From Dehalococcoides mccartyi (GTDB lineage: Bacteria > Chloroflexota > Dehalococcoidia > UBA2979), in assembly GCA_945865925.1 (NCBI GenBank), contig CAMBFG010000004.1, forward strand, positions 1 through 46,658: a stretch of DNA of 46,658 bases. Reading direction: 5' to 3'. Each line of letters starts with the position of its first letter. Position 1 is the stretch's first letter. Position numbers and translations under genes: made by a program. This document shows positions 8,217-16,439 of the stretch, in pieces. The notes under the pieces were generated by a model. That model was not told where the DNA came from, ran no database searches, and worked only from the letters and a program-made list of their open reading frames with translations.

Positions 8217-9017
8217 TCAGCCGGAGACGAGCATCGCCCCGTCCACGGGCAACGCCACGCCGCTGATGAATCTGGCTTCGTCGGAATGCAGGAAGAGTGC
8301 GGCATAGGCGACGTCCCAGCCCGAACCCATCTTCTTGCCCAGCGGCACCTGGCGGTTCCGCTCCGCAATCACGACCTCGCGCGCCACGCCCTCCGCGACG
8401 CGCGGCTCGATGGCCATCGGCGTCTCCATCAGGCCGGGGAGGATCGTGTTTACGCGGATCATGTCGCCGGCGTGTTCGGCAGCGAGGTACTCCGTGAGAC
8501 CGATCACGGCGACCTTCGTCGTCTTGTAGCCGACGCGCGGGTACTTGTGGTGCGCCGCCGCCGAGGAGATGTTCACGATCGAGCCGCCACCGTGCTCCTG
8601 CATGACCGGGATGGCCCACTTGCAGGCGAGCCACATCCCGCGCAGGTTGACCTCGAACACTCGGTCCCACGCCTCGACACTCATCTTCACGGCCGACTCG
8701 TCGCCCAGCGACAGCCCACCGCCGATGTTGTTGTGCAGCAGATCGAGGCGCCCGAACGCCTTCACGCACGCGACGACGGCCGCCTGCACGTCCGCTTCCT
8801 GGCGTACGTCCGCCGCGAACGACTCGGCCTGGCCACCCTCGCGTCGGATCTCCGCGCACGTCGCTGCGGCACGATCACCGTCGAGGTCCACCACGAACAC
8901 TCGAGCGCCTTCACGCGCTAACAGCAGCGCGGTCGCGCGTCCGTTGCCGATCGTGTCGCCGGGCGTCTGACCACCACCCATCACGAGCGCCACTTTGCCC
9001 TCGACACGTCCAGGCAT
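8217..9017 (-). CDS. Short-chain dehydrogenase/reductase (SDR)
   Basis: A 266-residue classical SDR. The Rossmann glycine motif is an extended variant, GGGQTPGDTIGNG, that occurs in one SDR subgroup. VVDLDGD follows as the acidic residue selecting NAD. LLHNNIGG replaces the common NNAG. The catalytic residues are in NISSAAAHHKYPRVGYKTTK (Ser, Tyr, Lys), and PVDGAMLVSG is the usual C-terminus. The start at 9017 gives a normal N-terminus (MPGRVEGKVALV) and has GGGGGA upstream; an in-frame start at 9101 would add 28 atypical residues. A possible -10 (TACGAT) lies at 9064-9069. Likely a cytoplasmic alcohol or hydroxyacyl oxidoreductase; substrate unknown. Confidence 0.87.
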   Translation of the reverse strand: MPGRVEGKVALVMGGGQTPGDTIGNGRATALLLAREGARVFVVDLDGDRAAATCAEIRREGGQAESFAADVRQEADVQAAVVACVKAFGRLDLLHNNIGGGLSLGDESAVKMSVEAWDRVFEVNLRGMWLACKWAIPVMQEHGGGSIVNISSAAAHHKYPRVGYKTTKVAVIGLTEYLAAEHAGDMIRVNTILPGLMETPMAIEPRVAEGVAREVVIAERNRQVPLGKKMGSGWDVAYAALFLHSDEARFISGVALPVDGAMLVSG

Positions 9018-9145
9018 TCGATGTCCCCCACTCCGCAGCACTCTCGCCACACGTCGAGGCGGCATCGTAACGGCGATGTCGCGCCCCGTGAGTGCCTCCA
9101 ACGCTCCGCATGTGGCACGCTGGTTAGATGACTGAGAGGTGCCCG

Positions 9146-9790
9146 ATGAGACTGCCGAGGAAACCGCTGGCGATCCTGTTGCTCTGCGCCACCGTGCTGC
9201 TCGCCGCCGCCTGCGACGACGGAGCGCCGGCTCCGGCAGCCACCACGACTGTCACCCCCCGGGCCACCACCGAGGCGGCCCCCACCTCGATCGTCACTCC
9301 GCCGAGACGGGCGGGGATCCCGAGCGAGGTGGACTCGCTGATCAACCTCGTACTCGCGGGCGACACCGCCGCCCTTGACCGCGCCGTCATCCTCACCAGC
9401 CTTCCCTGTGGCCCGCAGCAGGGCCCGGGCTCGCCGCCTGCTTGCCCGCCGGGTCAGCCCGTTGGCACACGCGTCGACGTCTTTCCAGTGGCAACGTGCG
9501 AGGGCGAACTGCGCCCAGCCTCGTCCGTGCGCGCGACCCTCGACCAGGTCATGCAGGCGAAGCCGGTGCTCATTGGCGTCTATCGCGCTCCCAGGCCGTA
9601 TCTGCCACCAGTACAAGCCGATCAGGTGATCGTGTTCAGCCGGACACCGACCGAAGGCGTGACCGGGCCGCTGGGCGCCGGCCTCGTGGTCGTGGGTGGC
9701 AGACTCGCTGGCATCTGGTTCGGCTGCGGCGCGAAGCCGACCGAGATCGTGCCACCGGGTACCGAGCCGCTGTTCCTGCCGGGCGGCTAG
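9146..9790 (+). CDS. Putative lipoprotein of unknown function
   Basis: A 214-residue protein with a short basic N-terminus, a hydrophobic stretch and a lipobox (LLAAAC), followed by a low-complexity Ala/Thr/Pro linker of about 35 residues and a small folded domain. Four further Cys residues in the domain (SLPCGPQ, PPACPP, ATCEG and FGCGA) could form two disulfides outside the membrane. I do not recognise a family. Start 9146 is preferred over ATG 9128 because GAGAGG lies 6 bases before it. Its stop shares the palindrome CTAG with the stop of the convergent YibE/F gene, so the coding regions overlap by 4 bases. Confidence 0.72.
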   Translation: MRLPRKPLAILLLCATVLLAAACDDGAPAPAATTTVTPRATTEAAPTSIVTPPRRAGIPSEVDSLINLVLAGDTAALDRAVILTSLPCGPQQGPGSPPACPPGQPVGTRVDVFPVATCEGELRPASSVRATLDQVMQAKPVLIGVYRAPRPYLPPVQADQVIVFSRTPTEGVTGPLGAGLVVVGGRLAGIWFGCGAKPTEIVPPGTEPLFLPGG

Positions 9791-10923
9791 CGAACGCGCT
9801 CGCCTCGGCTGGACCAGCCGGCGCTGACGGCCGCGAGCGCCGTCGTCAGTGGCACTGCCGCGACGATGCCGATGCTCCCGACGACGGTGCGGACCACCTC
9901 GGTCGCGAGCGCGTCGAAGGAGATGAGGATCCCCGCTGGCTGCTGCTGCGCCGACAGGATGAGGATCAGCGGCAACGCGGTACCCGCGTAGGCAAGCAGC
10001 AGCGTGTTCGTGGTCGCCGAGATGTGATCGCGCCCGACGTTCATCCCGCGCCGAAACAGTTCTTGCGTCGACAGGCTCGGATTCGCCTCGTGCAGCTCGC
10101 CGACGGCCGAGGCCTGCGTCGTCGTCACGTCATCGAGGACGCCCACCGCGCCGAGGATCATGCTGCCGAGCAGGAGCCCACGCGGGTCGATCACGCCGTT
10201 CCCCAGCAGGATCTGGAGTGTGCTCGCATCGTCTGTCGCGATTCCGGTCAGGTGTGCGAACTGCACCGACCACACGGCCAGCAGCCCTGTCAGTGCGAGG
10301 CACGCGACCGTCGCCCCAAGTGCCACCGCCGTCTTGCGCTCCACGCCATGCCCGAGGGTCAACGTCGTCGCGATAATCACGAGGGCACCGGCGATGCAGA
10401 CGAGTAGCGGATCCCACCCGGACATGATCGCCGGCACAATGAACCGCGCGATCACGAGCACGCTCGACCCGAGGCCCACCAGCGACAGCGCGCCTCGCCA
10501 ACCGCCCACGGCAACCACGAGCAGTGCGAACGCGAATGTGAGCGCCCACACCGGGACGCGGCGACTGCGATCCTTGATCTGGGTGATCACCCCTCGCTCG
10601 CCCTCGACCTGTCCGAGCAGCACCGTGTCGCCGTTCTCTACGACGAAGGCGTCCGCACCGCCGTCCTGGTACGCACGCTCGATGGTGAAGCGCTCACCGT
10701 CGACTTCGACGACCACGCGCTGCTGACGGATCACCCCCGACGGCGAGGTCACGTCGTCTCCCGGCGTGACCTCGATGACGCGCGCCTCGCGGATCGTTTC
10801 GTGGATGACGGGGAGACCTCGGCGTTCCCACACGCCGGAGGCCGGCAGCACCACGGTCACCACCAGGAGCAACACGGCGATACCGAGGTAGGCAAGGGCT
10901 GTATTACGTGCCTGCGGAATCAC
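9787..10923 (-). CDS. YibE/F family membrane protein
   Basis: A 378-residue membrane protein of the YibE/F family (PF07907). One N-terminal membrane segment is followed by an extracytoplasmic beta-rich region (about 40-115), then about seven helices. The hallmark motifs are GVLDDVTTTQASAV and GRDHISATTNTLLLAYAG. The family has been discussed as multi-pass transport-type proteins, but no substrate is firmly established. It uses GTG 10923 with GAGGAGGG upstream. A possible -10 (TACGCT) lies at 10948-10953, back to back with the znuA-like promoter. The divergent metal-binding lipoprotein hints at ion homeostasis; this is inference only. Confidence 0.88.
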   Translation of the reverse strand: MIPQARNTALAYLGIAVLLLVVTVVLPASGVWERRGLPVIHETIREARVIEVTPGDDVTSPSGVIRQQRVVVEVDGERFTIERAYQDGGADAFVVENGDTVLLGQVEGERGVITQIKDRSRRVPVWALTFAFALLVVAVGGWRGALSLVGLGSSVLVIARFIVPAIMSGWDPLLVCIAGALVIIATTLTLGHGVERKTAVALGATVACLALTGLLAVWSVQFAHLTGIATDDASTLQILLGNGVIDPRGLLLGSMILGAVGVLDDVTTTQASAVGELHEANPSLSTQELFRRGMNVGRDHISATTNTLLLAYAGTALPLILILSAQQQPAGILISFDALATEVVRTVVGSIGIVAAVPLTTALAAVSAGWSSRGERVR

Positions 10924-10973
10924 CGGCGCCCTCCTCGTTCTCCGCCGAGCGTACCCGCCCCACTCCGCAGGCG

Positions 10974-11002
10974 TTGCGCGTCAATATGAGACTGCGTATC
11001 AT
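10974..11002 (+). promoter_or_regulatory. Promoter of the znuA-like gene (TTGCGC-17-TATCAT)
   Basis: TTGCGC (10974-10979) and TATCAT (10997-11002) are separated by exactly 17 bases. They would start transcription near 11009, leaving a leader of about 32 bases with AGGAAAG before ATG 11041. A quasi-palindromic operator covers the -10 box. Confidence 0.55.
10986..11002. promoter_or_regulatory. Putative Zur/Fur-family operator
   Basis: ATGAGACTGCGTATCAT is an imperfect 17-base palindrome. Six of eight arm positions pair, with outer arms ATGA/TCAT and inner AC/GT. That layout resembles actinobacterial-type Zur/Fur boxes (ATGAnA...TnTCAT). It overlaps the proposed -10 box of a gene for a zinc/manganese-binding protein, so metal-dependent repression is the simplest reading. 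A second short inverted repeat, GAGAC-GCC-GTCTC (11004-11016), follows in the leader. Confidence 0.45.
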
Positions 11003-11040
11003 CGAGACGCCGTCTCAGGTAGAGCCAGGAAAGAGCCCGC

Positions 11041-11940
11041 ATGCCTCGAATCATCCGTGTACTCAGCCTCATGATCATCGTCCCGGCTCTCCTGCTCGCT
11101 GCTTGCGGCGAGGACACACCTGACGACGGGCGCCTGCGAGTCGTTGCGACCATCGCGCCCGTGGGCGCCCTCGCCCACGCCGTCGCGGGCGACACCATCC
11201 GCCTGAACGTGTTGGTAAAGGCCGGCGTCGACCCGCACGAGTACGAAGTCAACGCCGCGGACTCCCGCACCATCGCCAACGCACAGGTCATCTTGCGCAA
11301 TGACCTGGGCGTGGACGCCTTCCTCGACAAGGCGCTCAAGAACAACAAGGGCACCCTGGTGACGCTGACAGACGGGCTCACCCTCCGTGAGGCGCCCGAA
11401 GAGGACGAGGGCAAAGACCCGCACGTCTGGCACGACCCGCGCAATGACATCGCGATGGTGGACGCGATCCTCAAGGCACTCTCTGCGGCTGCCCCCGAGC
11501 ATGCCGCCACCTTCGAGGCCAATGCCCGCCAGTACCAGGACCGTCTGCGCGCCGTGGACATCGAGGTGAAGGCGATCATCGACACGATCCCCGCCGCCAA
11601 CCGCAAGATGGTCACGGACCATGACGCGTTCGGGTACTTCACCGCGCGCTACGGACTCACGGTCATCGGTACGGTGATCCCTGGCACCTCCACCAGCGCC
11701 GAGCCATCCGCTGCGGAGATCGCCGCACTCGTGCAGGCGATCCGACGTGAGGGTGTCCGTGCGATCTTCGCGGAATCGTCGGTCGACCCGAAGGTCGCGA
11801 AGCGAGTGGCGGAGGAGACGAACATCCGCATCGTGGACGACCTCTACGGCGACTCCCTCGGCGCTCCGGGTTCGGGCGCGGAGACCGTGGACGGGATGCT
11901 GTTGTCGAACGCGCGAAAGATTGCGGAGGCGCTTCGCTAG
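11041..11940 (+). CDS. Metal ABC transporter substrate-binding lipoprotein (ZnuA/TroA family)
   Basis: A 299-residue cluster A-I solute-binding protein. The N-terminus is a lipoprotein signal with lipobox LLAAC (C22). The metal-site residues of the family are visible: H66 (DPHEYE), H128 (DPHVWHDP), H194 (DHDAFGYF) and D271 (YGDSLG), the His/His/His/Asp set of zinc or manganese binders. The long His-rich loop typical of many ZnuA proteins is absent and replaced by a short acidic stretch (EAPEEDEGKD), so zinc versus manganese is not settled. No permease or ATPase gene is adjacent, so it must work with a transporter encoded elsewhere. The Zur/Fur-like operator over the promoter supports metal control. 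Confidence 0.9.
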   Translation: MPRIIRVLSLMIIVPALLLAACGEDTPDDGRLRVVATIAPVGALAHAVAGDTIRLNVLVKAGVDPHEYEVNAADSRTIANAQVILRNDLGVDAFLDKALKNNKGTLVTLTDGLTLREAPEEDEGKDPHVWHDPRNDIAMVDAILKALSAAAPEHAATFEANARQYQDRLRAVDIEVKAIIDTIPAANRKMVTDHDAFGYFTARYGLTVIGTVIPGTSTSAEPSAAEIAALVQAIRREGVRAIFAESSVDPKVAKRVAEETNIRIVDDLYGDSLGAPGSGAETVDGMLLSNARKIAEALR

Positions 11941-11945
11941 GCGGG

Positions 11946-12782
11946 CTACCGCCCGCGGCGGCGTTCCCGGTCGGCATAGGAGCGGACCGCGCGCAAGAAG
12001 TCGATGCGGCGGAACTCCGGCCAGAACACATCGCAGAAGTAATACTCGCTGTATGCGCTCTGCCACAGCAGAAAGCCGCTCAGGCGCAGCTCGCCCGAGG
12101 TACGGATGATCAGGTCGGGGTCCGGGATGTCCGGAGCGTAGAGGTAGCGGCTGATCTCGTCCGGCTCGATGCCACTCGCAATGCCCTCAAGGGAATCGCC
12201 GTTGCGGACGCGGTCGGCGATCATCCGGCGCACGGCGTCCGTGATCTCCTCACGCCCCCCATAGCCGATGGCCACGAGCAACTCGTACGGCCCATCGTTG
12301 GCGGTAGCCTCCTCGGCCCGCGCGATGGCATCCTGCGTGCTCTGTGGGAGCAACTCGCGGCGCCCCACCATCCGCACGCGCCGCCGTCGAGGGCTCTCCG
12401 AGGAGTCGTCGCTAAACGCCGCGACCTTCTCCTCGATCAGGGCGAAGATCGCCTTCAGTTCGTCGGGGCCGCGCTTGAAATTGTCGGTCGAGAGCGCCCA
12501 GAGCGTGACCGCGGGGATCTCGAGGTCGTCGCACCAGCCGACGAGTTCCTCGACCTTGTCCGCACCTCGACGATGCCCGTCCGTGACGACCGCCATCCCG
12601 GCCTTCTTCGCGAAGCGCCGGTTGCCGTCCAGGATCACACCGACGTGCTGTGGGATCGGCCCGTGGCGGACGCCGCGGTCCAGTTCGCGTTCATAAATAC
12701 GGTAGACCAGATCGAGGACGGGAGCCGCAGGGCGTCTGAGGAACGCAAGCGCAGTAGCAGCAACGTCGCTAGGGCTTGGCAT
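11946..12782 (-). CDS. uppS: Cis-prenyltransferase (UppS-family isoprenyl transferase)
   Basis: A 278-residue (Z)-isoprenyl diphosphate synthase, which condenses isopentenyl diphosphate onto an allylic diphosphate to make the polyprenyl carrier for cell-wall glycans. Motif I is VGVILDGNRRFAKKAG with catalytic D52. It carries the DGNRRFA variant known from some mycobacterial and archaeal members rather than the common DGNGRWA, so product length may differ from C55. VTLWALSTDNFKR, IGYGGREEI, IIRTSGELRLSGFLLWQ and DVFWPEF are the other conserved blocks. Start 12782 is chosen because homologs begin near here and TATGCT ends 6 bases upstream, with little or no Shine-Dalgarno. An upstream continuation of the frame is Arg/Ala-rich antisense sequence. 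Confidence 0.9.
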   Translation of the reverse strand: MPSPSDVAATALAFLRRPAAPVLDLVYRIYERELDRGVRHGPIPQHVGVILDGNRRFAKKAGMAVVTDGHRRGADKVEELVGWCDDLEIPAVTLWALSTDNFKRGPDELKAIFALIEEKVAAFSDDSSESPRRRRVRMVGRRELLPQSTQDAIARAEEATANDGPYELLVAIGYGGREEITDAVRRMIADRVRNGDSLEGIASGIEPDEISRYLYAPDIPDPDLIIRTSGELRLSGFLLWQSAYSEYYFCDVFWPEFRRIDFLRAVRSYADRERRRGR

Positions 12783-12788
12783 GCCTTC

Positions 12789-12794
12789 AGCATA
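12789..12794 (-). promoter_or_regulatory. Candidate -10 box (TATGCT), leaderless, for the cis-prenyltransferase
   Basis: On the minus strand TATGCT ends 6 bases before ATG 12782. The spacing equals that seen before the LacI, PAS and family-3 binding-protein genes. No -35 is clear. Confidence 0.4.
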
Positions 12795-12873
12795 TCGCGA
12801 ACGAGGAGAGCGAGGGCGTCGCGCGCCTGATACTGATACTGTTTCTGTGCCGCTCCGCCCCACCGGAGGTCCC

Positions 12874-14466
12874 ATGCGCGCTCGAATGATCCGAGACGGC
12901 CTCAGCGGTCTGATCGCGGTTGCCCTGGCACTGGGGATCGCCGAACTCATTGCGGCCCTGACCGGCGCCGTCGCCCCGATCATCGCCATGGGCGGCCTGC
13001 TGATCGACAACGCCCCGGGCTGGATCACCCACCTGGTGATCGATGCCCTCGGGACGAAGGACAAGCCCGCGCTCATCCTCTTCGTCACGGTCGCCACCCT
13101 GGCCGCTGGCGCGGGAATCGGCATCGTGGGGCGATCGAGTGACCGGCGTGCGCAGATCGGCTTCATCGCCCTCGGCGTCGTGGGTGCCATCGTCGCCACA
13201 ATCGACACCCCAGCCTCTACGACCCAGGGCTCCCTCGTCGCCGCCTTCGGCCCCATCATCGGCGCGACCCTCGGCTGGCAGGCCTACCGATTGCTCCGTC
13301 TCGCCGCGACGCCCGAGGCGGCCGCGTCTGTCGAGGCTGCGAACGTCTCCGAGGCCACCCGAGCACAGTCGATGACACGTCGCGTGCCCGGACGCCGCGC
13401 CTTCCTCGGCTTCGCCACGGTCACGGCGGGGGCGTCAGCTGCAGCGTTCGTCGGAGGCCGGAAGATCGCGGGCTCATCGGTGGACGTCGATGCGCAGCGC
13501 GAGGCCCTCTCGCTCAACGCCGGCGACCAGAGCGCGAAGGGCGCGCTCGATCTCGATGGACTCTCGCCGCTGATCACGCCGAACAAGGACTTCTACCGCA
13601 TCGACACGTCGCTCGTGACACCGCGTATCGACCTCGCGAAGTGGCGACTGAAGGTCAGCGGCATGGTCGAGCGTCCGTTCGAGATGACGTTCGACGAACT
13701 CCTCGGCATGCCGTCGCGCGAAGAGGTCATCACGCTCACCTGTGTCTCTAACGAGGTGGGCGACGACCTCGTGGGCAACGCGCGCTGGCTGGGCGTCTCG
13801 CTAGCGGACGTCCTCAAGAAGGCCGGCGTGAGGCCAGGCGCGACGCAGATCGTCGGGCGATCCGTGGATGACTTCACCGTTGGCTTCCCCACCGAGGTCG
13901 CCCTCGACGGCCGGCCGGCGCTCATCGCCTATGGCATGAACGGCGAGGCACTCCCGGGGCCGCACGGCTTCCCGGCACGCCTCGTGGTGCCGGGCCTGTA
14001 CGGCTACGTCTCCGCCACGAAGTGGCTGACCGAGATCGAACTCACTACCTGGGAAGCGTTCGACGCCTACTGGGTCCCGCGAGGGTGGTCGAAGACGGGG
14101 CCGATCAAGACGCAGTCCCGCATCGATGTCCCGCGCGACGGGCGCACCGTCAAGCCCGGCCGCGTGGCCATCGCCGGCGTCGCGTGGGCCGGCGACCGCG
14201 GCATCAAACAGGTGGAGGTGCGCGCGTACGCTCGCGACACCCCGCCCGATGCCGCCACCTGGATGACCGGCACCCTCAGCGAGGCGCTCTCCGGCAACGC
14301 ATGGCGGCAGTGGGTCGTCGAATGGCAGGGCGCGCAACCCGGTGACTACGTCGTCGAGGTGCGTGCGACCGACGGCAAGGGTGAGACGCAGACGAACAAG
14401 CGCCAGCGCTCCGACCCTGACGGTGCGACCGGGTGGCACCAGATCGACATCCGCGTGAAGGCCTGA
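12874..14466 (+). CDS. Membrane-anchored molybdopterin oxidoreductase, sulfite oxidase family
   Basis: A 530-residue protein with two parts. Residues 1-145 hold about four membrane helices. An internal twin-arginine-like stretch follows (VPGRRAFLGF, about 171-180, then a hydrophobic run). Residues 235-400 form an oxidoreductase molybdopterin domain and 410-530 a Mo-co dimerisation-like domain. TLTCVSNEVGDDLVGNARW carries the Mo-ligand Cys (C290), and GPHGFPARLVVPGLYGY is also conserved. The layout puts the catalytic domain outside the membrane; the true substrate (sulfite, sulfoxide or other) is not known. Start 12874 is fixed by GGAGG 5 bases upstream. Two tandem GATACT hexamers at 12829-12840 may serve as the -10. 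Confidence 0.87.
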   Translation: MRARMIRDGLSGLIAVALALGIAELIAALTGAVAPIIAMGGLLIDNAPGWITHLVIDALGTKDKPALILFVTVATLAAGAGIGIVGRSSDRRAQIGFIALGVVGAIVATIDTPASTTQGSLVAAFGPIIGATLGWQAYRLLRLAATPEAAASVEAANVSEATRAQSMTRRVPGRRAFLGFATVTAGASAAAFVGGRKIAGSSVDVDAQREALSLNAGDQSAKGALDLDGLSPLITPNKDFYRIDTSLVTPRIDLAKWRLKVSGMVERPFEMTFDELLGMPSREEVITLTCVSNEVGDDLVGNARWLGVSLADVLKKAGVRPGATQIVGRSVDDFTVGFPTEVALDGRPALIAYGMNGEALPGPHGFPARLVVPGLYGYVSATKWLTEIELTTWEAFDAYWVPRGWSKTGPIKTQSRIDVPRDGRTVKPGRVAIAGVAWAGDRGIKQVEVRAYARDTPPDAATWMTGTLSEALSGNAWRQWVVEWQGAQPGDYVVEVRATDGKGETQTNKRQRSDPDGATGWHQIDIRVKA

Positions 14467-14560
14467 CCGACTGTCGCGCGGGCCGCAACGATCGGCTGCG
14501 GACGACCTGACAGAAGTTGTCCGCGCGCCAAATACATCGCCGACCGGTGCTGCGCGTCGC

Positions 14561-14566
14561 TACAAT
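14561..14566 (+). promoter_or_regulatory. Candidate -10 box (TACAAT) for the ABC exporter operon
   Basis: TACAAT lies about 61 bases before ATG 14628, downstream of the stop of the oxidoreductase gene. No convincing -35 at 16-18 bases. The same hexamer precedes the thiolase-like gene. Confidence 0.35.
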
Positions 14567-14627
14567 ACTGCCCAATTCTTACGGCTCCGCGCGCATTCCA
14601 CGCAGACAAGCGAGTTTCGACGTGCTC

Positions 14628-16439
14628 ATGACCTCCGCCCCCGAGGCCGGCACGCCGCTGCCCCCCGGACGCGCTGGTTCCAACCGCATTCTGCAGTACG
14701 TCCTGCACTACCGCTGGCGATACGGCGGCGGCATGGTCGCGCTCATCCTCGCGACCATCGCCTCGCTGCTGCCCCCCGTGGTGATCCAGCGCGCCGTCGA
14801 CGACCTGCGTGACGGCATCGCAATGGATTCGCTTGCCCAGTACGCCGGGCTGATCGCGATCCTCGCGGTCGTGGAGGGGACACTCCGCTACTACTCCCGC
14901 ATGGTGGTCTCGGGGACATCTCGGATGATCGAGTACCGGCTGAGGGACGACCTGGCGCGCCACCTCATGGCGCTCGACCACAACTACTACGTCCACGCCC
15001 GCACCGGCGACCTGATGTCCCGTGCGACCAACGACCTGCAAGCCGTGCGTGACGTCCTCGGGCCCTCGCTCGTGGACATGAGCCGCATCCTCGTCGTCGG
15101 CGTCGCCGGCATCCTGTTCATGCTCTTCATCGATGTACGCCTGACCCTGATCGCGCTCGTCTACCTGCCTGTCGTGATCGGCCTCATGAGCTTCTTCGAG
15201 ACGAACGTCGAGCACCGCTTCATGGAGGTGCAAGAGCAACTCTCCCACCTCACCGATCGGTCGCAGGAGAACATCGCCGGGATCCGCGCCGTGAAGGCGT
15301 ATGCCCAGGAAGACGCGGAGATCGCGTCCTTTGCCCAGGCCAACGAGGAGATGCGCGGCCGCGCGATGCGCCTCGCGCTCTACCACTCCGGGCTGTTCCC
15401 CATTATGGGTGTACTGACGGGCGCTGGGACGCTGCTCGTCCTCTGGGTGGGGGGCCACGATGTCGTCGCCGGCCGGATGTCGATGGGCGAGTTCGTCGCC
15501 TTCAACTTCATCCTGGCTGTCCTCGCGAACCAGCTCATGGCCGTCGGCTGGGTCGTCGCGATGGCGCAACTCGGCACTGTCGCGATCCGCCGGGTGAACG
15601 AGGTGCTGCGCACCGTGCCCTCGGTCCTCGACGGCACCGGCACGCCGCCGCCCCTCCCCGTCCGTGGCGAAGTCGAGTTCACCAACGTCAGCGTCGCTTT
15701 CGAAGGGCGCGAGGTGCTGCATGACGTCAACCTGCGCATCCCTGCTGGCGCCACCGTCGCGCTCGTGGGCGGCACAGGCGCGGGCAAGACCACGCTCGCG
15801 GGCCTCCTCGTGCGGCTCTCCGACCCCACCGGGGGCAGCGTCTGCCTCGACGGAGTCGATGTGCGCGAGTGGCCGCTCCCCCTGCTGCGCGACTCCGTCG
15901 CGTTCGTCCCGCAGGAGGCGTTCCTCTTCTCCGACTCCATCCGCGAGAACATCTCCTACGGCCGTCCCGAGGCGGGCGATGCCGAGTACGACTTGGCGAC
16001 TCGCATCTCGCGGCTCTCCAACGACCTGAAGGACCTCACAGACGGCCTCGAAACCACCATCGGAGAGCGCGGTGTCACGCTTTCGGGCGGGCAGAAGCAG
16101 CGTGCGGCGCTCGCACGGGCGCTGATGAAGCAGGCGCCGGTCCTCGTCCTCGACGACGCCCTCTCACACGTCGACACCCAGACAGAGGAACAGATCCTCG
16201 AAGGGTTGAACGATGTGATGGCGGGGCGCACCACGATCCTTATCGCGCACCGCACCTCCACGCTGCGTTCCGCCGATCTCCTCGCCATCATCGAGGGTGG
16301 GACGATCGTCGAGCGCGGCTCACACGACGAGCTGTTGGCGGCAGACGGCGTCTACGCACGCATCTACCGCGAGCAACTCGATGCCGAGCGACGCGCGCAG
16401 GAGCAGGCGGATATCGACCTCGGTGGAGGCGGCGCATGA
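14628..16439 (+). CDS. ABC exporter half-transporter with degenerate ATPase site (subunit 1)
   Basis: A 603-residue type IV ABC half-transporter with six membrane helices (about 20-320) and a nucleotide-binding domain (about 340-580). Walker A is GGTGAGKTT (381-389), the signature LSGGQ (485-489) and Walker B VLVLDDALSHVD. The catalytic Glu after the Walker B Asp is replaced by Asp (D510). Such a degenerate subunit is typical of heterodimeric exporters such as BmrCD or TM287/288, where only one ATP site is fully active. ATGA overlap with the next gene supports the pairing. The substrate could be a drug, lipid or peptide. A GTG at 14622 is an alternative start. Confidence 0.92.
   Translation: MTSAPEAGTPLPPGRAGSNRILQYVLHYRWRYGGGMVALILATIASLLPPVVIQRAVDDLRDGIAMDSLAQYAGLIAILAVVEGTLRYYSRMVVSGTSRMIEYRLRDDLARHLMALDHNYYVHARTGDLMSRATNDLQAVRDVLGPSLVDMSRILVVGVAGILFMLFIDVRLTLIALVYLPVVIGLMSFFETNVEHRFMEVQEQLSHLTDRSQENIAGIRAVKAYAQEDAEIASFAQANEEMRGRAMRLALYHSGLFPIMGVLTGAGTLLVLWVGGHDVVAGRMSMGEFVAFNFILAVLANQLMAVGWVVAMAQLGTVAIRRVNEVLRTVPSVLDGTGTPPPLPVRGEVEFTNVSVAFEGREVLHDVNLRIPAGATVALVGGTGAGKTTLAGLLVRLSDPTGGSVCLDGVDVREWPLPLLRDSVAFVPQEAFLFSDSIRENISYGRPEAGDAEYDLATRISRLSNDLKDLTDGLETTIGERGVTLSGGQKQRAALARALMKQAPVLVLDDALSHVDTQTEEQILEGLNDVMAGRTTILIAHRTSTLRSADLLAIIEGGTIVERGSHDELLAADGVYARIYREQLDAERRAQEQADIDLGGGGA

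Noticed and set aside
12785-13259. Upstream continuation of the cis-prenyltransferase frame
   Set aside because: It lies opposite the molybdopterin oxidoreductase gene, has no homology-like content, and the true N-terminus is marked by ATG 12782 with a nearby TATGCT box.
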